From the NCBI GenBank assembly GCA_023205875.1, contig CP060754.1, positions 1,550,001 through 1,614,000 of the forward strand: a DNA stretch of 64,000 nucleotides, written 5' to 3'. The notes beneath the pieces were generated by a model. The model searched no databases and was not told where the DNA came from. It saw nothing but the letters and a program-made list of their open reading frames with translations. The stretch's first letter is position 1, and each line of letters opens with the position of its first letter. Shown here one piece after another: positions 20,001 through 27,171 of the stretch. Source of the DNA: Chloropicon primus (Eukaryota; Chlorophyta; Chloropicophyceae; Chloropicales; Chloropicaceae). A program made the position numbers and the translations under genes.

Positions 20001-20330
20001 CGTGCTGTGCGGCAACCAGACCACGCACTTGGTCTTCTCGCTCCAGTAGGTCTGCAGCCTCTGTATCGCTTGCTGGAACGTCGGGGCTGCCGCGGCCTTC
20101 CCCGCCGAGCTGCTCGCCTGGCTCAAGCCCCTCTCCTGCCTGATCGCCCTCATCCCCCAACAACCCAACGCCCTCCCCCTCTTCAGACCATCACCAGACC
20201 CTCCGCCGTGCAAGTGGTTGGGCTGCCTCCTCAAGCACTTGGCTGCCACCGACGCTGAAGTCGCCGCCTTGAGGCCACCCCTCGGTCCACTGAACCGTAT
20301 CGCGGGGAACCATGTCTTTCCCGTCAACAT
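17064..20330 (-). CDS. Organellar glycyl-tRNA synthetase, fused alpha-beta type (EDD1-like)
   Basis: Single exon, 1088 residues from ATG 20330. An Arg/Ala/Ser-rich region of about 80 residues fits a dual plastid/mitochondrial transit peptide. The bacterial-type alpha subunit follows (FQQAIQRLQTYWSEKTKCVV, STEVGAGTMNPATFLRVLG, NPNRVQRHTQFQVILKP). The beta subunit starts near residue 395 (DFLLELGSEELPADEI) and runs to the C-terminus with a DALR-like tail. Plants carry the same fusion as EDD1, which charges organellar tRNA-Gly. The cytosolic enzyme is an unrelated dimeric type. All segments appear complete. Confidence 0.96.
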   Translation of the reverse strand: MLTGKTWFPAIRFSGPRGGLKAATSASVAAKCLRRQPNHLHGGGSGDGLKRGRALGCWGMRAIRQERGLSQASSSAGKAAAAPTFQQAIQRLQTYWSEKTKCVVWLPHSTEVGAGTMNPATFLRVLGPEPWHVCYPEPSIRPDDSRFGDNPNRVQRHTQFQVILKPEPGNAQELLLGSLETLGIDVKKHDVRFVEDNWESPALGSWGLGWEVWLDGMEITQFTYFQQAGGMQTDPVSVEITYGLERILMSLQGVSHFKDIRYNADVTYGELFLQNEYEMSCYNINEASIEDTRQRFQLFYKEGKELIEKNLPVPAYDNLLKASHAFNVLDARGAVGVTERAKLFAQMRNLSRDCAELWVERREELGFPLGESRLADTKGEEARGSSKLEPLLGADDFLLELGSEELPADEISSVSKQVVSKLTELLGDLHLDYDEVVASGAPRRVFVVVKNLAPKQEDRVEEVRGPPASIAFDGEGNPTKAVLGYCKKNGVSVEDIELKADKKGTEYCWVTKKVQGEVTGELLSSRLPDVVSKLQFKKSMRWNSKATYSRPLRWIVAIHGGQVVPFTACGVTSGRISLGLRDGFHVPSIDIPTAASYLAQMESNRIMVDMEERQGVIWDDAQDLARASGGQIPESMKEGLLPEVTNLVEYPSAILGGFDKDFLKLPKDILVTVMKKHQRYFPVEDGDTGQLLPVFVTVANGEIDEDTVRAGNESVLTARFEDADFFYKLDMEKKLSDFRPLLEGTMFQKDLGTMLDKADRTDALVGELAEAMDLTHAKEVALQASHLSRADLATSVVMEFTALAGVMGKHYALKDGLSIDVAEAVFESVLPRNASDVVPKSEAGIVVAVADRLDSLVGLVAAGCAPTATADPYGLRRIANGMLQTLIQNEVDLDLKQSIDAAAEKQPIQVTGEQRGQAHEFIVRRLEQLLADDGAPREVIRSVLAERNENPHLAVATVKELAGLYKTDEFAGVLASYSRPTKIVSGKEVDRDWAVDESLFQQEEEKALWAAYKEVEAAMKPRPGSRSAVSVGTFVAASRTLETPLENFFNSVFVMDEDDDTRKNRLAMMRDIASLPGGLLDLKSLPNF

Positions 20331-20790
20331 GATCCCTCCCTCTCCCCCAACCCAACCCTACCCCTCTCCAACTCCCCTCCTCTCTCCTCAATGACACCTT
20401 CACCTTATCCTCTGTGATCTCTCTCTCCCTCTGTGAGGTCGAGAATGAGGGACAGGGAGGAGGCGCACGAACTGGGCTTGGAGAGCAGGTTGGAGGGCAA
20501 GGACGACGGAGGAGATTGCACAGAGGGAAAGCGCGTCTTGTGATCTTTCCATAGAGCCCTCGCTTGAAAGAAACGCGTGGGATTTGGACCACCTTTGAGG
20601 GGAGATACTGTGCAGCACCAACTCCTCGAGGGGGTGATCCGGGTGCGGCTTGTTCTCGACGAGGGAGAGGGCGGAGGGGTGGGAAAGGGGGCAAGGGGTT
20701 GGCATCAGGTGGAATAACGTCTTCTTTCTCTTTTGGTGGTCCGAGGCGTCTGTGAGGTCGGAGGGAAGGGATCCCAGGGACCCAAAGGAA
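20331..20790. promoter_or_regulatory. Divergent promoter, GlyRS / beta-rich protein
   Basis: 460 bp between outward genes. It contains CT-rich stretches near 20340-20440 and a GCTTGAAAG sequence near 20570. No other gene is supported. Confidence 0.45.
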
Positions 20791-21702
20791 ATGGAACTTG
20801 GTTTCGGGAAGAGGGAGGGGAGGGGGAAAGGGGCGTCGACGTCGTCGTCGCCGTCGTCGGTGTCACGGATGCTGGCCTTGCAAGCCGTGTCCCCCGGCCT
20901 GGGGAGGGGGGTGGAGTCCAACGTGACGAGAACAACAAGGGATGGTGAAGGCTCGTTCGACCCCCTGGAGCTGGAGGACGAGAGCGGGCTGGGGTACGGG
21001 GCCCAAAGGAGCGTGAACTTGAGCCCGACTTTGGACTGGGTCGAGTTCCGCCAAGCCGTCCAGGTGAACCCGGGTCTCGTGGTGGAGACGACCGCGAAGG
21101 GGGACAAGGAAACCGTGGTCGACTTTCACGTGAAAGCGAAGAGGACGGACACGTTCAACGGAAGCATGTCTGTGGTGGACCTGGCGAGCAATCTGGACAA
21201 CTCCCATCGCCTGACCCTGGAAACGACCAACTTCACGGACGACCACGGCTCAAGCATTCAGTGCACAGTCTCCACGCCGCTCCCTGTGAAGGTGAGAGGG
21301 CGAGCGGAGGGGGAGCCCACGTCCCTCCTTCCTTCGCTCGATTGGGGGCTCTCCACTCACACGAGGATGGGCAAGAACACGACCCTGTTCTCGAGGCTGT
21401 TCTGCGATGACGTGTTCGGGCAGCAGCTGGTGGTGCAGGCTTCGTACCACGTCAGAGATAGAGGAGGGGGAAAGGGGAAGGGGAAGGGGAAGGGGAAGAA
21501 GAGCCAACTTCTCGTGAGCGGCTTGGGTGCGCTCAACTTTGGGTCTGATGTGGGTGCGGGTTTCTCCATCACGAAGCTCTTTCCAGGGGAGGGAAAGCAG
21601 GGCCTGGACTCCTCGGACTCCCTGGAGCTCAGGGGGCTGTGCGCGAGAAGCGGCAACCACTCCTTGTCCCTGAACGCTAACTTTGGGGTGGTCGTGCCTT
21701 AA
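20791..21702 (+). CDS. Beta-strand-rich protein, possible outer-envelope/outer-membrane barrel
   Basis: From ATG 20791 the frame encodes 303 residues. After a Gly/Ser-rich start the protein alternates polar and hydrophobic residues in short strands (ETVVDFHVKAKR, HRLTLETTNFTDD, GQQLVVQASYHV, SQLLVSGLGALNF, HSLSLNANFGVVV), the pattern of an outer-membrane beta-barrel. It ends in a strand with no membrane helix. A run of GGGGAA units encodes GKGKGKGKK near residue 230. The strand pattern and the phrase FCDDVFGQQLVV recall the plastid channel OEP24 only weakly. No function can be assigned firmly. The gene has a TGTAA signal at 21795. Confidence 0.55.
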   Translation: MELGFGKREGRGKGASTSSSPSSVSRMLALQAVSPGLGRGVESNVTRTTRDGEGSFDPLELEDESGLGYGAQRSVNLSPTLDWVEFRQAVQVNPGLVVETTAKGDKETVVDFHVKAKRTDTFNGSMSVVDLASNLDNSHRLTLETTNFTDDHGSSIQCTVSTPLPVKVRGRAEGEPTSLLPSLDWGLSTHTRMGKNTTLFSRLFCDDVFGQQLVVQASYHVRDRGGGKGKGKGKGKKSQLLVSGLGALNFGSDVGAGFSITKLFPGEGKQGLDSSDSLELRGLCARSGNHSLSLNANFGVVVP

Positions 21703-21818
21703 CTTTGGGGTGGTCCGGTGTAGATTCATATATGATGGAAAAGGGGAACGAGACCTCGTCATTGTTTTTTATTACTATATACGGACGCCTTCGTTGTAAC
21801 TGCACCCCCCCATACCTG

Positions 21819-22022
21819 TCACCTTCCCTCCCTCTGCTTCCTGATCCTCTCTCGCTTCACAGCGTCGAGGGCCTCCTGCTTGCAGGCCTTGTACCTATCA
21901 AAATACTCTTGGCAGATCGTTTGCCTGTTTGGATCCTTGTAGTTCTTCTCAATGCACTTGAGGGAGGCCTTGCTCTCCGCTTGGCACCCAAAGTGGCGCA
22001 ACCTCTCCGCGTTTGGATCCAT
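21819..22022 (-). CDS. Twin CX9C mitochondrial protein, Cox23/CHCHD7-like
   Basis: A 67-residue single-exon gene. Two CX9C motifs, Cys13-x9-Cys23 (CQAESKASLKC) and Cys37-x9-Cys47 (CQEYFDRYKAC), form a CHCH helical hairpin. The tail is basic (KRERIRKQREGR). Such proteins are imported into the intermembrane space by Mia40; Cox23/CHCHD7 is linked to cytochrome c oxidase assembly. No presequence is expected or seen. It is divergent from MPC1, another mitochondrial gene. A different CX9C family member cannot be excluded on so short a protein. Confidence 0.85.
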   Translation of the reverse strand: MDPNAERLRHFGCQAESKASLKCIEKNYKDPNRQTICQEYFDRYKACKQEALDAVKRERIRKQREGR

Positions 22023-22036
22023 CCCTCAACCAGATC

Positions 22037-22075
<39 letters not shown>

Positions 22076-22594
22076 GGCGTTTGGTTGCTCTCCTTCCAGC
22101 ACCAGTAGTCCTCGCTTCCTTCAACCCTCACCCGTGCGGCATTTGTTCCAAGCGAGGGCTCGTTCGAAAGAGGAGGAGGAGCAGGAGGAGGAAAAGACGG
22201 ACGCCTGTTCGATCTCTTCACCAAGTGCCTCACCGCCTTCGGTGCCTTTCCAACACTCCCCTAGCCACCGTCCTCAAGAGCAGCGACAGAGCGCTTCGAG
22301 TGAATCTCTCTCTCTCTCTCTCTCTCTCTCTTGCAAATCTCAGGAGAGGGAGAGGGAGGAGTTGAGGTGAGTGGTGACGGATCGAAGTACTTTGTGTCAA
22401 CGAGGGGCGAAGAGGCGAGGCGAGGCGGGGCGACCGATTGAAGTATTGTGTCGTCCTCTTTCGAAAGAGCCCTCTCTCGAAAAGATTGACGTCCTGTGGA
22501 GGATGCGACGACAGAGGGACAGAGAGAGAGACAGAGAGAGAGAGGACTGAGTGAAGGTCTTGCGTGTTTTTGTTTTCTTGAAGGGCGTTGGGGT
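22023..22594. promoter_or_regulatory. Divergent Cox23/MPC1 promoter
   Basis: 572 bp. A TCAA microsatellite lies at 22039-22074. CTCTTTCGAAAGAG, a perfect 14 bp palindrome, is at 22456-22469, and TTCGAAAGAG is at 22163-22172. A CT run lies at 22306-22330. No gene is supported. Confidence 0.6.
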
Positions 22595-23147
22595 ATGAGT
22601 GGAACGAGGGTGGTGAAGGCGGCAGCCAAGGCGGCAGAGGCTGCCGGTGCTGGGTCCAAGTTCATGCGGTGGGTCAACAGCGAGACGGGGCCGAAGACGA
22701 CGCACTTTTGGGGACCGGTAGCGAACTGGGGTTTTGTCATCGCGGTAAGTCCACACGCTTGCACAGGGAGGGAGGGGGGCGAGTGAGGGAAGGTGTTTTC
22801 TTTCCCTGGACTGGGGAGTCTGTGGCTGACCTCTCCTTTTGCTTCTCTGTCTTTCTGCCGATCTATCGCTTGGCGTGCCTTGTCTCCGTTCCTCGCCGTC
22901 CGCGAAGGGTTTGAACGACACGGTAACGAAGGATCCCAGCTCGATATCGCCGAAGATGACCACCATGCTTTGCATGTACAGTGCCCTCTTCATGCGCTTT
23001 GCTTGGGTCATTGAGCCGAGGAATAAGATCCTCTTCGCGTGCCACCTTTCGAACGAGTGTGTCCAGCTCAACCAGCTCAGGAGGTGGGGGACCTGGGCCT
23101 ACCTGGAAGACCAAGAGGGAAAACAGGAGCAGAGCCAGAAAGCGTAA
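22595..23147 (+). CDS. MPC1: Mitochondrial pyruvate carrier subunit MPC1
   Basis: Two exons, 22595..22744 and 22908..23147, join in phase 0 to give 129 residues. The family core is present: THFWGPVANWGFVIAGLNDT, MTTMLCMYSALFMRFAWVIE, PRN, LLFACH-type sequence (ILFACHLSNECVQL) and QLRRW. These form the amphipathic helix and transmembrane helices of MPC1, which pairs with MPC2 in the inner membrane to import pyruvate. MPC2 is not in the window. The short C-terminal tail is charged. Confidence 0.96.
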
Positions 23148-23237
23148 TGTGGAGGTGCTGCTACAAACTTATATATACATTTTTTTGCTTCAAAGCAAGG
23201 CGTCGCGTGCTGCTCCCACTTGCTGCTTCGCGGTCCG

Positions 23238-24521
23238 TCACTCCCGACTCGCCATCTGCAAGACTGACTTTAAATCCAGGTAGTTGCACACGTGGTGCGT
23301 GTTCACGCCACTGGCCTGCAAAATTTCTTGGAGCCTCCCGGCAAAGTGATCTTTGCTTACGAGGACGACGCTCTTGACCCTGCTCCCTGGTGATCCAATA
23401 TCCTTGGCCATGACGCCGGCCTCAAAGACCATCAAAATGTCCGCGGCATCTCTGTCCATTGAATGGGCCCTCCTGTGATCAACAAAGTTGGGAAGGGGTC
23501 TCCCAGGGTTGTAGGCTTTCGAAGAATAGCCGCGGACCTCGCAAACTCCGTGGTCCCCTCTTTCGACCATGTACTCCTCCAAGGCTTCCAAGGTTTGGGG
23601 CATGTTGTCCAAATCGATCATGCAGAGCGTCCCACTCTCGGAGAGCGCAACACTCCTTTTCTCATTTTTTCTTTTCTTTCCTTCGTTTTCAATGACGGTG
23701 TTCTCGGTTGCCGCGCCGCCTGGCCCATACAACCACACTGACGCTGCCGCCTCTTGAGCCAGGCGTTTTTTGGGAAGCTGGCCTAAGCCTTCGGCCACCC
23801 TTCCTTGGAAGTTCACCGCATACCGGAACAAGGGCGCGTGCGATGGCCCCGAATGCTCGATCAAAGTGTACGCAGGCGGGGCCACGCCATCCTTCTGTGC
23901 CATCTCGTTCATCAGTTGAAGCGCCCCCATGGCGTCCACGCGATTGCTCTCCTCACCTCGGCCTCCCGCAGCGGAAGCTCTGACACCTCCCATTTTTTCG
24001 TCAACAACGGTAGCACCATCTGGCCCATACAACCACACTGACGCTGCCGCCTCTTGAGCCAGGCGTTTTTTGGGAAGCTGGCCTAAGCCTTCGGCCACCC
24101 TTCCTTGGAAGTTCACCGCATACCGGAACAAGGGCGCGTGCGATGGCCCCGAATGCTCGATCAAAGTGTACGCAGGCGGGGCCACGCCATCCTTCTGTGC
24201 CATCTCGTTCATCAGTTGAAGCGCCCCCATGGCGTCCACGCGATTGCTCTCCTCACCTCGGCCTCCCGCAGCGGAAGCTCTGACACCTCTCGAGTGCAAC
24301 GGTCTCGCTCTCGCCCGATGTTTGCCTCTTGCCCCCAAGTTGCCACGCCTCACCACACAGCACCTGGCTTCCCTCGCTGCCACGAGAGCTCCGTGCACGG
24401 CTCTTCCAGTGCCACGCCTTCCAAAATTCTGGAACACCCCCGGAGCAGCAGAGCAACTCTGCGTGAGGGGGAGACTGTAGCGACTGTGACCCTTTAAATC
24501 ATCCGCTACTCTCCCTGTCAT
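23238..24521 (-). CDS. Tandem dsRBD plus NYN/PIN-like domain protein (putative dsRNA-directed nuclease)
   Basis: Single exon, 427 residues from ATG 24521. The N-terminal 75 residues are Arg/Ala/Ser-rich and could be an organelle transit peptide. Two dsRNA-binding domains follow, about residues 85-165 and 185-265. Each has the fold order ALQLMNEMAQ, AYTLIEHSGP, HAPLFRYAVNFQG and LPKKRLAQEAAASVW, with the diagnostic KKxxAxxxAA. After a Lys-rich linker (GKKRKNEKR) comes a 130-residue NYN-like domain: CMIDLDNMPQ, SMDRDAADILMVFEAG and VVLVSKDHFAGRL hold the acidic residues expected in the PIN/NYN active site. The protein is likely an RNA nuclease or decoy aimed at dsRNA. I know of no characterised protein with this order. 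Confidence 0.75.
   Translation of the reverse strand: MTGRVADDLKGHSRYSLPLTQSCSAAPGVFQNFGRRGTGRAVHGALVAAREARCCVVRRGNLGARGKHRARARPLHSRGVRASAAGGRGEESNRVDAMGALQLMNEMAQKDGVAPPAYTLIEHSGPSHAPLFRYAVNFQGRVAEGLGQLPKKRLAQEAAASVWLYGPDGATVVDEKMGGVRASAAGGRGEESNRVDAMGALQLMNEMAQKDGVAPPAYTLIEHSGPSHAPLFRYAVNFQGRVAEGLGQLPKKRLAQEAAASVWLYGPGGAATENTVIENEGKKRKNEKRSVALSESGTLCMIDLDNMPQTLEALEEYMVERGDHGVCEVRGYSSKAYNPGRPLPNFVDHRRAHSMDRDAADILMVFEAGVMAKDIGSPGSRVKSVVLVSKDHFAGRLQEILQASGVNTHHVCNYLDLKSVLQMASRE
23720..23989 (-). repeat. 270 bp perfect direct repeat, copy A
   Basis: Identical base for base to 24020-24289, with an exact offset of 300 bp. It encodes the second dsRBD. Confidence 0.97.
24020..24289 (-). repeat. 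270 bp perfect direct repeat, copy B
   Basis: Identical to 23720-23989; encodes the first dsRBD. A 30 bp spacer separates the copies. Third codon positions are also identical. Confidence 0.97.
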
Positions 24522-25201
24522 CCACTTTTTGTCTCGAGAAATTCTTATCAAACTTTGGGCTGAAGACGTCCCAGCGACCGAGCGACGTGCAACCGAAAGA
24601 TCGTCAGATTAGCTTTCGCCTCGCACCCCACGCCTCCTCCTACCCTTCCCCTCCCTCGGCCACTCCCAACTCCACCCGCCTCGCTCGAGCCTTGCCAGCA
24701 CCCCTTGGCACTCGCTCCTAGTCGTCTGAATCCCCTCTTCCGGCGTCCAAATCCTTTCGAACTGGTACCAATCGAAAGCTCTCGAAACAAGGATTCTCCT
24801 GGTCCCTCCTCCCACTCCCTTGTTGTCCCCTCCCGCCCTCCACCTCTCCAGAGAACCCCTCTCCTCCCCCTCGCCCCCCTCGCCTCGACGCGCTTCGCCT
24901 CGCCTTGTGTCTGTTGGAGCTCTCGAGAGATAAAGCGGAGGGCTTCCGCTTTCGCTTTCGCTTCTCTTTGGAGGACAGGACACGGAGGACGACGACGAAG
25001 ACGAGGCGAGACGTCCTCAGTGAATGGAAAGATCTTCTTCTCTTGCTCTTGCTCTTTCTGTGGACACCTCTCTTGTGTCGTGTCTTGAGGGACAAAGGAG
25101 GGGAAGACTCAAAGGTTGGTTTGTTGTTGTGGATCGTGGCATCTTGGTCAGCGAGAGGAGGAGGACAAGGTTTGGTGGGTCCGCTCCGGTGGTCTGCGAG
25201 G
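24522..25201. promoter_or_regulatory. Divergent dsRBD-NYN / PLD3-like promoter
   Basis: 680 bp. GGTACCAATCGAAAG lies at 24764-24778 and a second CGAAAC directly follows; CCGAAAGATCG is at 24593-24603. The rest is C-rich with GAC/GAG repeats near 24970-25010. No gene is supported. Confidence 0.55.
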
Positions 25202-26833
25202 ATGAACGTGAACCAAGTGAGTGTGGTGCCGGACGACAGCGTGGAGGCGATCGAGAACCGGAGTTTGCTCTACGATGACGAGTCCGAGGCGAAGAGGCGG
25301 AGCAGGACGAGGATGATGAAGTACGTGGCGGCAGGCTTGACCGTGGCGTCCGTGGTGCTTGTCATCTCGCTTGTGGTGATGTATCCGCACAAGGGAGGGG
25401 TGCCTGCGGACGAGATATGCAGCGCGGAGGTCGTCGAGTCCATACCTTTCAACACGACGGGTCTGTACTCCGGGGCCATGTCCACGTACAAGGCTTTCAT
25501 GACTCTGATAGACAACGCGCAGGAGAGCATAGACTTGACCGCGTTGTACTGGACGCTCGACTCGCCGGCGAGGAATGCGATGAAGAACTGCACGGACTAC
25601 TACTCGCAGAACTGTCCGGACGACGCCCACTTCAACCAGACCCAGCTGGAGGAGTTCGGCGTGTACCAGGGACACGAGGTGTACGAGGCCATAAAGAGAG
25701 CGGCGAGCAGGGGGATCAAGATCAGGATAGTGCAGAGCCCCGGACTCGGGAACGGCTTCGAGGAGCCGGAGACCATCCAGTCCCTCTCCAAGAAGGTTGA
25801 AATCCGAACGATGGACTTCTCAAAGTGGTACAGGAGTGGAATCATGCACGCCAAGGTCTGGGTGGTCGACGGGAAGCACGGGTACATCGGCAGCGCGAAC
25901 ATGGACTGGCGGTCTCTCACCCAAACCAGGGAGACGGGCGTCTTCATTCACTCGTGCGACCCGGTGATACGCGACATATCCAACATCTTTGAGTCCTTCT
26001 GGGAGTTTGCGAGGCTCGAGGGCCAAGCGTCCAAGATGACGACGAACATCATTGACCCGCACTTGCAGATCAACAGGATCGTTCCTTGCTGGTCACACCT
26101 CGTCGAGGAGGGCAAGAGGTGCAAGCACCCGTTTTCCATGTTCGAGACCCAGCCCATGCACGTGAAGATGAACGGGGTGGAGTCTAAAGTCAGGCTGAGC
26201 TTGAGCCCTCCAGAGATTTGTGGCAGGAACAGAATCTCTGATGGTAACATGCTGGTGGAAACGATAGAGTCTGCATCGGTGGGCGGGTTCGTTTACGTCT
26301 CCGTCATGGATTTTCAGCCCGTCACACGATTCCTTTGCAGGGAGGGAGCGAGTTGCCCTCCGTACGAGCAATTTTACTGGCCATCCTTGCTCCACGCGCT
26401 CCTCGGCGCCGCAACAGGCAAAGGAGCAGATGTCAGACTTCTGGTGTCTAGGTGGTGGTACGACAGCGAGGACGCCCAGGACGTCCTGCGAAAGTACCTC
26501 GAGTATTCCGACATCATCTGCAACAAGAACGCTTCGGAGTTCAAAGGCGCTTGCAAGGGATCCTTTGAAGTGAGGCTGGTTGAGATTCCAGGGTGGTTTT
26601 CTGTTCAAGGTCCGGACAGAGCGTACCCAGGGCACTCAAGAGTGAGTCACAGCAAGTTCATCGTTTCGGACAATCTCGTCAACATTGGGACTTCAAACAT
26701 GGAGTGGAGTTACTTTCATTCCACCGCAGGCGTGAGCTTCAACACCGATAACCAGGCCATGATCAACCAGGTCAAGAACATGTTTGAAGTGGCTTGGGAC
26801 CACCCGAACTACACGCACCCAATCTGGTGGTGA
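25202..26833 (+). CDS. Phospholipase D3/D4-like type II membrane protein
   Basis: Single exon, 543 residues from MNVNQVSVVP. A cytosolic tail of about 40 residues precedes one signal-anchor helix (YVAAGLTVASVVLVISLVVM). The lumenal part has two HKD motifs: HAKVWVVDGKHGYIGSANMD and HSKFIVSDNLVNIGTSNME. Spacing and the surrounding DLTALYWTL and WRSLTQTRETG match PLD3/PLD4, which in animals are lysosomal 5' exonucleases and lipid transphosphatidylases rather than classic phospholipases. Several NxT/NxS sites fit a glycosylated lumenal domain. The substrate in algae is unknown. Confidence 0.93.
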   Translation: MNVNQVSVVPDDSVEAIENRSLLYDDESEAKRRSRTRMMKYVAAGLTVASVVLVISLVVMYPHKGGVPADEICSAEVVESIPFNTTGLYSGAMSTYKAFMTLIDNAQESIDLTALYWTLDSPARNAMKNCTDYYSQNCPDDAHFNQTQLEEFGVYQGHEVYEAIKRAASRGIKIRIVQSPGLGNGFEEPETIQSLSKKVEIRTMDFSKWYRSGIMHAKVWVVDGKHGYIGSANMDWRSLTQTRETGVFIHSCDPVIRDISNIFESFWEFARLEGQASKMTTNIIDPHLQINRIVPCWSHLVEEGKRCKHPFSMFETQPMHVKMNGVESKVRLSLSPPEICGRNRISDGNMLVETIESASVGGFVYVSVMDFQPVTRFLCREGASCPPYEQFYWPSLLHALLGAATGKGADVRLLVSRWWYDSEDAQDVLRKYLEYSDIICNKNASEFKGACKGSFEVRLVEIPGWFSVQGPDRAYPGHSRVSHSKFIVSDNLVNIGTSNMEWSYFHSTAGVSFNTDNQAMINQVKNMFEVAWDHPNYTHPIWW

Positions 26834-27171
26834 GGGCAAAGGTGTGTGGGTAAAGGAAAACGAGGCGACGTCTCGCGGGCTGTCGATTGACCCCCGCTCA
26901 CACTCACACCCAAAATTTTTGGTGGTAACGAATTAAGGAAAGGAGCCCACGAAAGACTCGGCATGGGCCTCCATTGTATCATTAACTGATTAACTTATTT
27001 GGAATTACAAATACCTCTCAAACCAACCACTTTCTTCATGGAGTCACTCGCCCAACACTCTCTCCCGAGTCTCCCATCCCATCCCATCCTTCCGCACAAG
27101 GAATCAAATCAGAGAAACACCGAAACCTGCTGCTCCGGGTTTGGACATCGTAAGCGGGAAGGCAAGGCAAC
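26834..27171. other. Gap between PLD3-like and golgin genes
   Basis: 338 bp: 3' UTR of the PLD3-like gene, AT-richer near 26920-27010, and the promoter of the next gene. Nothing else is seen. Confidence 0.5.
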
